From an uncultured Oscillospiraceae bacterium (GTDB taxonomy: Bacteria; Bacillota; Clostridia; Oscillospirales; Oscillospiraceae), in assembly GCA_934589665.1 (NCBI GenBank), contig CAKTOJ010000032.1, positions 1-17,064 of the forward strand: a stretch of 17,064 nucleotides of DNA, given 5' to 3'. Shown here in pieces: positions 1 through 5,861 of this stretch (position 1 is the stretch's first letter; each line of letters begins with the position of its first letter). Under the pieces are notes generated by a model. That model ran no database searches. It saw only the letters and a program-made list of their open reading frames with translations, and was not told the origin of the DNA. The position numbers were made by a program, and so were the translations under genes.

Positions 1-342
1 ACGATGTTCCTCTCCGGCGCGATCTCCGGTCTGGTCGGCTTCATCGTCGCCTCCGGCGCGAACACCACGCTCTATGATGGCGTGGCCGCGGGCGTCGGCT
101 TCACCTCCATCACTGTCGCGTGGCTCAGTCAGCTCAACGCTTTCGCTATGATCGTCATTTCCATGATGCTGGCGATCATCTCCAAGGGCGCCGAAACGCT
201 TCAAACCCGTCTGGCGGTCCCCGCATCGATCTCCGACATCATCACGGGCATCCTGCTCTTCTGCATGCTTGGCTGTGAATTCTTCATCAACTATCGGCTC
301 ATCTTCCGTTCAAGCAAAACCGAAAAGGAGGCGGCTAAGTAA
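1..342 (+). CDS. ABC transporter permease, nucleoside/BMP type, C-terminal part
   Basis: This is the 3' end of a permease gene that begins before the window; the reading frame is already open at base 1 and ends at TAA 340-342. The visible 113 residues hold three hydrophobic segments and end in a short charged cytoplasmic tail (RSSKTEKEAAK), as in the branched-chain amino acid/ribose/nucleoside permease fold (BPD_transp_2; compare NupP/YufP of Bacillus subtilis). It would form half of the membrane channel of an importer for nucleosides or related compounds. Its stop codon overlaps the next start (TAATG), a translationally coupled arrangement typical of the NupP-NupQ pair. The substrate is inferred from family and from the purine deaminase downstream; sugar or other nucleoside-like substrates are possible. 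The ATG at 4 is probably internal. Confidence 0.82.
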   Translation, partial: TMFLSGAISGLVGFIVASGANTTLYDGVAAGVGFTSITVAWLSQLNAFAMIVISMMLAIISKGAETLQTRLAVPASISDIITGILLFCMLGCEFFINYRLIFRSSKTEKEAAK

Positions 343-1322
343 TGACTTTACTCATCACCCTGATCATCGCCGCCATCACCTACGGCACGCCGCTGCTCTT
401 CGGCACGCTCGGCGAAATTCTGACGGAAAAGTCCGGCAACCTCAACCTCGGCGTCGAGGGCATCATGTTCATGGGCGGCGCGCTCGGACTCGGCGGCGTG
501 TACTACTATGAAAAGCTTTCCTCCTCGCCCAACGGCTTTGTCGCCATCTTTGTCGGCATCCTCTTTGCCTTCCTCGCCGGTGCGCTCGCTTCCCTCATCT
601 TCAGCTTTCTGACCATCACGCTGCGCGCGAACCAGAACGTCACAGGTCTTGCCCTGTCCATCTTCGGCACGGGCGTCGGCCAGTTTATCGGCGAATACAT
701 GCGCGTGAGTGAGAACGGCTACATTTCCGTGAGCAACATGCTCAAGGGCTACTTCCAGAACTCTCCCTTCCCCAAGGGGCTTCAGAACATTCCCTACATC
801 GGCGGCATCCTCTTCGGCAACAGCTTTTTCTTCTATCTCGCCGTCGCCTGCGCCGTCGCGCTGTACTGGTACCTCAACAAGACCCGCAGCGGCCTGTATC
901 TGCGCAGCGTCGGTGAAAGCCCGGCCACCGCAGACTCCGCCGGCATCAATGTCACCCGCTATAAGTACCTTGCCACCGTCATCGGCGGCGGCGTGAGCGG
1001 CATCGGCGGCATGGTCTACATCATGACCATTGCCGGCGGCGTGTGGAACCATGAGGGACTCTCCGGTGTCGGCTGGCTGGCCGTCGCGTTGGTTATCTTC
1101 TGCCTGTGGCGCCCGCTGGGCGCGATCTGGGGCAGCGTGCTCTTCGGCGCGCTGATGATCCTGTATCTGCGTCTGGTCATCGCCTTCATCCCCACGCAGC
1201 TCTACAAGATCCTGCCCTATGTCGTCACGGTCATCGTGCTCATTATCTCGAGCATGCGCAACAACAAGGATAAGCAGCCGCCCGCCTCGCTGGGCCTGAA
1301 CTACTTCCGCGAAGAAAGATGA
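342..1322 (+). CDS. ABC transporter permease, nucleoside/BMP type (NupQ/YufQ-like)
   Basis: A 326-residue, very hydrophobic protein with 8-10 predicted membrane segments, the usual length for the second permease of BMP-family nucleoside importers. The N-terminal region LFGTLGEILTEKSGNLNLG (about 20-38) followed by GVEGIMFMGG is characteristic of this permease group, and RSVGESPATADSAGINV (about 189-205) matches the cytoplasmic coupling loop that contacts the ATPase. The ATG at 342 shares its A with the stop of the preceding permease, so the two are almost certainly co-translated. Together they form the transmembrane channel; the substrate-binding lipoprotein and ATPase should lie upstream of the window. 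A perfect 14-bp terminator follows, so the deaminase downstream has either its own weak promoter or read-through transcription. Nucleoside specificity is inferred. Confidence 0.88.
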   Translation: MTLLITLIIAAITYGTPLLFGTLGEILTEKSGNLNLGVEGIMFMGGALGLGGVYYYEKLSSSPNGFVAIFVGILFAFLAGALASLIFSFLTITLRANQNVTGLALSIFGTGVGQFIGEYMRVSENGYISVSNMLKGYFQNSPFPKGLQNIPYIGGILFGNSFFFYLAVACAVALYWYLNKTRSGLYLRSVGESPATADSAGINVTRYKYLATVIGGGVSGIGGMVYIMTIAGGVWNHEGLSGVGWLAVALVIFCLWRPLGAIWGSVLFGALMILYLRLVIAFIPTQLYKILPYVVTVIVLIISSMRNNKDKQPPASLGLNYFREER

Positions 1323-1329
1323 TCTCTCC

Positions 1330-1361
1330 AAAAAGGAAGCGCCATCCGGCGCTTCCTTTTT
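1330..1361 (+). terminator. Intrinsic terminator after permease operon
   Basis: Perfect 14-bp inverted repeat: AAAAAGGAAGCGCC (1330-1343), loop ATCC, then GGCGCTTCCTTTTT (1348-1361), which supplies the U-tract. It begins 7 bases after the permease stop codon. Confidence 0.9.
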
Positions 1362-1431
1362 GAACCTGACCCCTGCACACCGCGCGGCACGACCCCGCGG
1401 TTGGATATCCTCTTTCAGAAAGGATGATATT

Positions 1432-2790
1432 ATGTCAACTCTTCTCTTCAAAAACATCCGCACACTCGTCTCCTGCGACGAAAATGACCGCGTGTATGAA
1501 AATGTCGATCTCTACGCCGAGGACGGCTTCATCCGCGCCATCGGACCCGATCTGCCGCAGAAGGCGGATCGGACCATCGACGCGAACCACATGCTCTGCT
1601 ATCCCGGTCTGGTCAACACACATCACCACCTCTATCAGGTCTTCTCCCGCAACCTGCCGGAGGTGCAGAACATGGAGCTGTTCGACTGGCTCAAGACGCT
1701 CTATGAGATCTGGAAAAATCTGGACGAGGATGTGATCCGCCTCTCCTCCCTTACCGGACTCGGAGAGCTGATGAAGCACGGCTGCACGACCTGCTTCGAC
1801 CACCATTACGTTTTCCCGGAGAACGCCGGTGATCTGCTCGGCGCGCAGTTCGCCGCAGCGGACGAGCTGGGAATCCGCATGTACGCCTCGCGCGGCAGCA
1901 TGGATCTTTCGGTCAAGGACGGCGGCCTGCCGCCCGACAGCGTGGTGCAGACAGTCGATGAGATCATGAAGGATTCCGCGCGCGTCATTGAGCAGTACCA
2001 TGACCGCAGCTTCGGCGCAATGCACCGCGTCGCGCTCGCCCCCTGTTCGCCCTTTTCCGTGTCGGCCGATCTTCTGCGCGAAAGCGCCGCGCTTGCGCGG
2101 CAGTACGGCGTCCGCCTGCACACCCACCTGTGTGAAACAAAGGACGAAGAAAACTTCATGCTCGCACGCGAGGGCGTCCGTCCGTTGGAGTACATGGAGC
2201 GGCTCGGCTGGACAGGCAGCGACGTCTGGTTCGCCCACGGCATCCACTTCAACGACGAGGAGCTGTGCGTCCTTGCCAAAACCGGCACCGGCGTGGCGCA
2301 CTGCCCGATCTCGAACATGAAGCTCTCCTCCGGCATCGCGCGCATCCCTGAAATGCTTGCCCTCGGCGTGCCGGTCGGCCTTGCGGTGGACGGCTCGGCA
2401 TCGAATGACGGCTCCAGCCTGATGGAGGAGCTCCGCGTCGCGTTCCTGCTCCACCGTCTCAACTCCAGTAAGGCTGCCCCCAGCGGCTACGATGTGCTCA
2501 AGATGGCGACCGTCGGCAGCGCACGCCTTCTCGGCCGAAGCGACGACATCGGCTCACTGGAGGTCGGCAAGTGCTGCGACCTCTTCCTGATTGACTCCCG
2601 CCGTCTGGAGCTTGTTGGCTCCTGCTTCGACCCGAAAAGCGTCCTCGGCACGGTTGGTGTGCGCGGTCCGGTGGACTTCACCGTGGTACACGGCCGCATC
2701 ACCGTCGAGCATGGCCGCCTTGTCACAGTCGACGAAGCACGGCTTGCGCACGACGCAGAGGCCAAGTGCCGCGCGTACCTCAATCGCTGA
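1432..2790 (+). CDS. 8-oxoguanine deaminase-like amidohydrolase
   Basis: A 452-residue zinc amidohydrolase of the AtzA/TrzN/guanine deaminase superfamily. It most resembles the 8-oxoguanine deaminase branch, which hydrolyses 8-oxoguanine to urate and ammonia. The metal ligands are visible: NTHHH at 62-66 (H64, H66), HTHLCET at 230-236 (H232), FAHGIH at 267-272 (H269) and VDGSASND at 319-326 (D320). The long signature NLPEVQNMELFDWLKTLYEIW after the first HxH and GCTTCFDHHYVFP further on are typical of that branch. Start ATG 1432 is preceded by AGAAAGG (1417-1423) at 8 bases; the open frame upstream to 1360 has no such site. Its position after a nucleoside-type importer suggests purine salvage or catabolism. 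Other possibilities are another purine/pterin deaminase or an SsnA-like hydrolase. Confidence 0.8.
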   Translation: MSTLLFKNIRTLVSCDENDRVYENVDLYAEDGFIRAIGPDLPQKADRTIDANHMLCYPGLVNTHHHLYQVFSRNLPEVQNMELFDWLKTLYEIWKNLDEDVIRLSSLTGLGELMKHGCTTCFDHHYVFPENAGDLLGAQFAAADELGIRMYASRGSMDLSVKDGGLPPDSVVQTVDEIMKDSARVIEQYHDRSFGAMHRVALAPCSPFSVSADLLRESAALARQYGVRLHTHLCETKDEENFMLAREGVRPLEYMERLGWTGSDVWFAHGIHFNDEELCVLAKTGTGVAHCPISNMKLSSGIARIPEMLALGVPVGLAVDGSASNDGSSLMEELRVAFLLHRLNSSKAAPSGYDVLKMATVGSARLLGRSDDIGSLEVGKCCDLFLIDSRRLELVGSCFDPKSVLGTVGVRGPVDFTVVHGRITVEHGRLVTVDEARLAHDAEAKCRAYLNR

Positions 2791-2795
2791 ACGCT

Positions 2796-3068
2796 ATGAC
2801 AGTTGAAATCATTTCCGGCGAAACCGCCGGTCTGCCCGCCGCAGAATGTGCGGCGGAGCTTCTCCCCTCCGGCGGCGAAACGCTTATACTCGCCGCCTCT
2901 GACGCCGCGTCGGCCTACACCGTGCTCCGTACAGTGATGGACTACGGCTATGAGCACGATCTTCCCCGTCTCGTCCGGCTCGTCTGTGCAGATGACGCTG
3001 TCTACCGCGCTTTTCTGTTTCAATGGAACATGTGGTATGCCGAGCGTAAACCGGGGCACGGGGAATAA
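2796..3068 (+). CDS. Hypothetical 90-aa protein, weak macro-domain-like C-terminus
   Basis: A 90-residue protein starting 5 bases after the deaminase stop codon, with no clear ribosome binding site of its own, so probably translated by coupling. I do not recognise it with confidence. The second half, from ASAYTVLRTVMDYGYEH to LVRLVCADDAVYRAFLFQW, resembles the last helix-strand-helix of macro domains (a helix that packs before the final 'vifv.fd...y..f' strand and helix). The first half lacks the nucleotide-binding loops of macro domains. It could be a reduced macro-like fold, a degenerate remnant or an unrelated small protein. Codon use is like its neighbours and a strong terminator follows directly, both supporting a real gene. 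Macro domains bind ADP-ribose-type ligands, which would fit a purine-linked operon, but this is inference. Confidence 0.55.
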   Translation: MTVEIISGETAGLPAAECAAELLPSGGETLILAASDAASAYTVLRTVMDYGYEHDLPRLVRLVCADDAVYRAFLFQWNMWYAERKPGHGE

Positions 3069-3083
3069 CGCATCCCAAAATAG

Positions 3084-3123
3084 AAAGAAGTCTATTCTTG
3101 CAATAAGAATAGACTTCTTTTTT
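3084..3123 (+). terminator. Intrinsic terminator between convergent genes
   Basis: Perfect 16-bp inverted repeat (3084-3099 with 3105-3120), loop GCAAT, followed by a T-run. It closes the deaminase operon; its T-tail overlaps the stop codon of the small minus-strand gene at 3122. On the minus strand the tail is poorer (CTATTTTGG), so it may act weakly in both directions. Confidence 0.88.
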
Positions 3124-3334
3124 ACGTATCGTTCTTTTCACGCGGAAGCAGCGCCGGATCACGGAAACAGCCATACGGCCCCTCCCCCGCATCAGGAAAG
3201 CAGCAGCGCTCGCCGTCCCGCTTGGCCCGCAGCAGCAGCTCCTTCGCCATGCCGAAGTTCTGGTTCTCCATCTGTTCCACCGCCTCTGTCACTGTGTTGA
3301 AAAGCATTGCGTATAAAATCTGATAATCCGGCAC
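3122..3334 (-). CDS. Small conserved-type protein (MPDYQ family), function unknown
   Basis: A 70-residue protein, MPDYQILYAMLFNTVTEAVE onward. Small proteins beginning MPDY(K/Q).LY..LFN..T.AI are common in Clostridia and have no known function to my knowledge; the N-terminal half is a probable amphipathic helix and the C-terminal part carries two Cys (CCFP). I chose GTG 3334 as start because the near-consensus site GAGG (3346-3343) lies 8 bases upstream; the earlier GTG 3343 and ATG 3340 overlap that site and would add MML(V) not seen in the family. It is divergent from a small XRE repressor across a palindromic operator, so it is probably controlled by that repressor. A role as partner or target of the repressor is inference only. 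Confidence 0.68.
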   Translation of the reverse strand: MPDYQILYAMLFNTVTEAVEQMENQNFGMAKELLLRAKRDGERCCFPDAGEGPYGCFRDPALLPREKNDT

Positions 3335-3353
3335 AAGCATCACCTCATGAAAT

Positions 3354-3382
3354 AGTTTAGAACAGATTATTCAAAAACGCAA
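3354..3382 (-). promoter_or_regulatory. Sigma-A promoter of small MPDYQ gene
   Basis: On the minus strand TTGCGT (3382-3377), 17-bp spacer, TAAACT (3359-3354). Both boxes lie within or beside the inverted repeat 3358-3399, so a protein bound there would block polymerase. Confidence 0.55.
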
Positions 3383-3399
3383 TAGAATAAATTGTTCTA
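3358..3399. promoter_or_regulatory. Palindromic operator between divergent XRE repressor and small gene
   Basis: Inverted repeat with 13 of 15 matching positions: TAGAACAGATTATTC (3358-3372), 12-base spacer, GAATAAATTGTTCTA (3385-3399). It fills the AT-rich gap between two divergent genes, one of which encodes an XRE-type HTH protein, and covers the minus-strand promoter. A possible plus-strand -10, TATACT (3402-3407), sits just beyond it. Autoregulation by the XRE protein is inferred. Confidence 0.6.
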
Positions 3400-3425
3400 T
3401 CTATACTGATTTGGGTGATAAGAAG

Positions 3426-3635
3426 ATGCTAAGATACCGACGTATCCGGGACCTCCGCGAGGATGCCGACCTGACACAGCGGCAGGTCGGTGACGCCATT
3501 AATGTGCCGCAGCGCACTTACGCTTACTATGAAAGCGGAGAGCGTATGCTTCCGCCGCACATTTTATGTGCGCTTGCCGACTTTTATGATGTCAGCGTGG
3601 ACTATCTTCTCGAGCGTACCGACAAAAAGAAATAA
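3426..3635 (+). CDS. Small XRE-family HTH transcriptional regulator
   Basis: A 69-residue protein consisting almost only of a Cro/C1-type helix-turn-helix (about residues 5-60): RIRDLREDADLTQRQVGDAI, then VPQRTYAYYESGERMLPP and LCALADFYDVSVDYLLERTD. Residues of helices 2 and 3 (QRQVGDAINVPQRTYAYYESG) match the DNA-recognition unit of the family. ATG 3426 is preferred over TTG 3411 because GGGTG (3413-3417) lies 8 bases before it and homologues begin just before the first helix. No effector domain is present, so it probably acts as a simple dimeric repressor. The palindrome immediately upstream is the obvious target. A terminator begins at its stop codon, so it is monocistronic. Confidence 0.85.
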   Translation: MLRYRRIRDLREDADLTQRQVGDAINVPQRTYAYYESGERMLPPHILCALADFYDVSVDYLLERTDKKK

Positions 3636-3662
3636 AGCGGCCGATTTACCGGCCGCTTTTTT
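3634..3662 (+). terminator. Intrinsic terminator after XRE gene
   Basis: AAAGCGGCCG (3634-3643), loop ATTTAC, CGGCCGCTTT (3650-3659), T-run to 3662. The stem begins inside the TAA stop codon. On the minus strand the hairpin is followed by TTTATTTC and could also stop transcription arriving from the flavoprotein gene at 3756. Confidence 0.88.
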
Positions 3663-3677
3663 CTTATCCTCGTTACC

Positions 3678-3715
3678 GTCAATTGACAAGGCCAAACGTA
3701 CTCGTCTTTGTCAAT
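3678..3715. repeat. Nested inverted repeats downstream of two convergent genes
   Basis: A perfect 10-bp palindrome GTCAATTGAC (3678-3687) overlaps the left arm of a second inverted repeat, ATTGACAA (3682-3689) and TTGTCAAT (3708-3715), separated by 18 bases. The 'GTCAA/TTGAC' unit therefore occurs three times in 38 bases. It lies in the 120-base gap between the XRE terminator and the end of the flavoprotein gene. No gene, promoter or U-tract fits it; function unknown. Confidence 0.4.
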
Positions 3716-3755
3716 CGATGATATTTCTGCATCAGCAGCGTATCACCCACTGCCC

Positions 3756-4382
3756 TCAGCGGATGAAGTGCGTCGCTATGCGCTCCTCCCGCTCCGGCAG
3801 ACCAAACTGCTCGCGGCCAAGCGCGATGCTCTTCATCAGGAACGTCATATTCCGCGCAAGCGTCCGCATCGTCTGAAGCCCCTCGGCATCCTGCTCCGCC
3901 TCCCCCGGCGTTCTGCCGTGGATGCTGTTCCAATACTGGCTTGAGGCGATCGGCATGCCGGAGATGGTGAAATATTTGTTCAGCTCGTCAAAGGTCGCCG
4001 AGCATCCGCCGCGCCGTGCGCACGCCACGCCTGCACCGACCTTCATGGTCTTGTCAAAGTGCGTGGAGCAGAACAGGCGGTCAAGGCAGGCAATCAGCGT
4101 CGCGTTGGCCGAAGCATAATAGACCGGGCTGGCCACGACCAAGCCATCCACCGCTTCAAACTTCGGCGCAAGCTCATTGACAACATCGTCAAACACGCAC
4201 CGTCCCAGCCTCCCGCACGCGCTGCAGGCCGTGCAGCCGCGGATGGCGCGGTTTCCGAGCAGAACCGTTTCCGTCCGCACACCGTTTTCCGCAAAGACCT
4301 TCTCCATCTCCCGCAGCGCGACGGCGGTGTTTCCGTTGGCGTGCGGGCTGCCGTTGAGCAGCAATACATTGATTTCCTTCAT
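3756..4382 (-). CDS. Iron-sulfur flavoprotein, NAD(P)H-dependent FMN reductase family
   Basis: A 208-residue flavodoxin-fold protein. The FMN phosphate loop is NGSPHANGNT (10-19) and the second flavin loop is SPVYYAS (85-91). Between them is a compact cysteine motif, C50-x2-C53-x2-C56-x5-C62, which is the [4Fe-4S] motif of archaeal and clostridial iron-sulfur flavoproteins (Isf), an electron-carrying branch of this family. It would bind FMN plus one cluster and pass electrons from ferredoxin or NAD(P)H to acceptors such as oxygen, peroxide or small molecules; the physiological substrate is not known. ATG 4382 has AGGAGG (4396-4391) 8 bases upstream. It lies 61 bases after the glycosyltransferase on the same strand with no convincing terminator between them, so read-through is likely. 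Confidence 0.85.
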   Translation of the reverse strand: MKEINVLLLNGSPHANGNTAVALREMEKVFAENGVRTETVLLGNRAIRGCTACSACGRLGRCVFDDVVNELAPKFEAVDGLVVASPVYYASANATLIACLDRLFCSTHFDKTMKVGAGVACARRGGCSATFDELNKYFTISGMPIASSQYWNSIHGRTPGEAEQDAEGLQTMRTLARNMTFLMKSIALGREQFGLPEREERIATHFIR

Positions 4383-4425
4383 AGCAAGCTCCTCCTGTAT
4401 GGTTTTGTTTCTCTATCTTCCTGCC

Positions 4426-4442
4426 GCCCCGCGCAGCGGGGC
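4426..4442. other. Short GC hairpin between glycosyltransferase and flavoprotein genes
   Basis: GCCCCGC (4426-4432), loop GCA, GCGGGGC (4436-4442), 1 base beyond the glycosyltransferase stop codon. On the minus strand, the direction of transcription, it is followed by GGCAGGAAGA and not by a U-tract, so it is more likely an mRNA end or stability hairpin than a terminator. Confidence 0.4.
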
Positions 4443-4443
4443 T

Positions 4444-5766
4444 TTATTTCGTTCTCCGGTGCAGAGAATGATGTTCGCGCAGCTCGCGGCGGAGCTCCGC
4501 AGACTTATCGTGCATTTCCGCAACGTAGCTCATGGCCTCCATCAGATCGCCCTGCGCATAGAAAAATTCATCGCTCAGGCGTTCATGCTTCGGGTATTTT
4601 CCGCTACGGTAACGGTCGAGCACGACCTCATAGCGCGCACAGGCGCGGGAGACTGCCTCCTCCCAGGAGAGGTAGAGTTCCCGCATGGCATTTTCGCCCA
4701 CACGCCGCATCGCTTCCCGCCGCTTACAGAGCTCTGCAAGCTTTGCGCACAGGCTTTCGGCGTTTTCTTCGATCAAAAAGCCGTTTTGTCCATCCGTCAC
4801 TCCCTCCGCCGCGCAGCTGCCCGCAACGAGCACACTCGCGCAGCCGCTCGCCGCAGCCTCGCGCACGACAAGCCCGTTTGTGTCGAAGGTCGAGGGAAAC
4901 AGGAACAAATCCGCGCAGCTGTACCATGCGCGCAGCGTCTCGCGCGCTGAGATGGAGCCCGTGAAAAGGCAGCAGCCGCCGAGCCCCAGCGCTTCCACCT
5001 CTGCGCGAACCTCTTTCTCATCACCGCCCGCACCGATGAACACCATGCGGAAGTCCACCCCGCTCTCACGCAGGCCGCGAAGCGCATCAAGGATGATATG
5101 CAGCCCCTTATACCACATCAGCCGTCCAACAAACAGGAACATCGGCACGTCCTGCGGCAGATCGTATCCCGCCGCTGCGGCGGCAATCGCTTCAGCGCTC
5201 ACACGCCCACGCGGCATGTCCACTCCGTTTTCCATGACAGTGTATTCGCCCTCATAGCCGATCGAGCGGAGGTTCTCTCCCGCACCGTGGCTCACGACCC
5301 ACACCTCGTCGCAGGCGGAAACATTCTCTACCAGCGCACGGAGCGCGCCCTCCTGCAAAAGCCTGCCGTGGACCGCGTTGGCAATATCCACATCGTACTT
5401 CGTGTGATAGGTCAGCACCAGCGGCGCGTCGAGCACCTCTCGCAGCGAGCGGGCCAGGATCGCCGAACTGACCGGACAGTGCGTGTGCAGCAACTCCACC
5501 TTTTCCTCCCGCAGCCGCAGCGCCGTCTCCGGAGAGAAGGGATAGCCCGCAACATAGCCGACCAGCTTCCGTGTGTCGATGCTCGGATAGCGCACGACGG
5601 GAAAGGAATAGGCACCATCATCCGCCCCCGGCACCGACGGCGTGACCACCACGGCATGACCATGCTCTCTCTCAATACAGGACGCATAATTCACTACGGC
5701 GTTCGCCACGCCGTCAATGATAGGTGGAAAGGAATCGTTTAAAAGGCAGACAGTGTGTTTGTCCAC
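4444..5766 (-). CDS. Glycosyltransferase family 4 (GT-B fold)
   Basis: A 440-residue retaining GT4 glycosyltransferase, of the type that includes diacylglycerol glucosyltransferases and mannosyltransferases of lipid and envelope glycans. The acceptor-domain loop is FPPIIDGVAN (13-22), HTHCP is at 94-98, and the donor domain begins near VGRLMWYKG (213-221). The usual E-x7-E of GT4 appears as D295-x7-E303 in STFDTNGLVVREAAASG, so the first acid is Asp rather than Glu. The last 45 residues are charged and helical and probably membrane- or protein-facing. There is no signal peptide; it should act at the inner face of the membrane. GTG 5766 has GGAGG (5777-5773) 6 bases upstream. The acceptor cannot be told from sequence alone. 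Confidence 0.87.
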   Translation of the reverse strand: MDKHTVCLLNDSFPPIIDGVANAVVNYASCIEREHGHAVVVTPSVPGADDGAYSFPVVRYPSIDTRKLVGYVAGYPFSPETALRLREEKVELLHTHCPVSSAILARSLREVLDAPLVLTYHTKYDVDIANAVHGRLLQEGALRALVENVSACDEVWVVSHGAGENLRSIGYEGEYTVMENGVDMPRGRVSAEAIAAAAAGYDLPQDVPMFLFVGRLMWYKGLHIILDALRGLRESGVDFRMVFIGAGGDEKEVRAEVEALGLGGCCLFTGSISARETLRAWYSCADLFLFPSTFDTNGLVVREAAASGCASVLVAGSCAAEGVTDGQNGFLIEENAESLCAKLAELCKRREAMRRVGENAMRELYLSWEEAVSRACARYEVVLDRYRSGKYPKHERLSDEFFYAQGDLMEAMSYVAEMHDKSAELRRELREHHSLHRRTK

Positions 5767-5795
5767 GACGCACCTCCGGCAAAATTATTTTTGTT

Positions 5796-5828
5796 AGTAT
5801 ACCATTTTCCGTCCGAAAGTGGTATACT
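5796..5828. promoter_or_regulatory. Palindromic back-to-back promoter with two extended -10 boxes
   Basis: AGTATACCATTTTC (5796-5809), 5-base centre, GAAAGTGGTATACT (5815-5828): 13 of 14 positions pair. Each arm reads TGGTATACT outward, an extended -10 (TGnTATACT), so one element can start transcription towards the glycosyltransferase (minus) and the other towards the pseudouridine synthase (plus). No good -35 is visible for either, as expected for extended -10 promoters. The symmetry could also serve as a repressor site. Confidence 0.6.
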
Positions 5829-5861
5829 GTCTGCAAATTTTTCGGAAAGGGGGCGGCTCAT

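Noticed and set aside
348..1463. 371-codon open frame on the minus strand opposite the permease gene
   Set aside because: It is antisense to a clear membrane permease, has a low-complexity Asp/Glu/Ala/Arg-rich product with no domain, and no ribosome binding site; a by-product of high GC and codon bias.
1435..2454. 339-codon minus-strand frame opposite the deaminase
   Set aside because: The product is compositionally biased (His/Ala/Glu/Val) without recognisable motifs, and the opposite strand carries all amidohydrolase catalytic residues.
3682..3715. TTGACA at 3684 (plus) or 3714 (minus) as a promoter -35
   Set aside because: No acceptable -10 lies 16-18 bases downstream on either strand.
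4426..4442. Terminator after the glycosyltransferase gene
   Set aside because: The hairpin lacks a U-tract in the direction of transcription; kept only as a structural feature.
5724..5861. Upstream extension of the pseudouridine synthase frame
   Set aside because: It overlaps the divergent glycosyltransferase start and lies upstream of the -10 box at 5823-5828, so it would not be in the mRNA.
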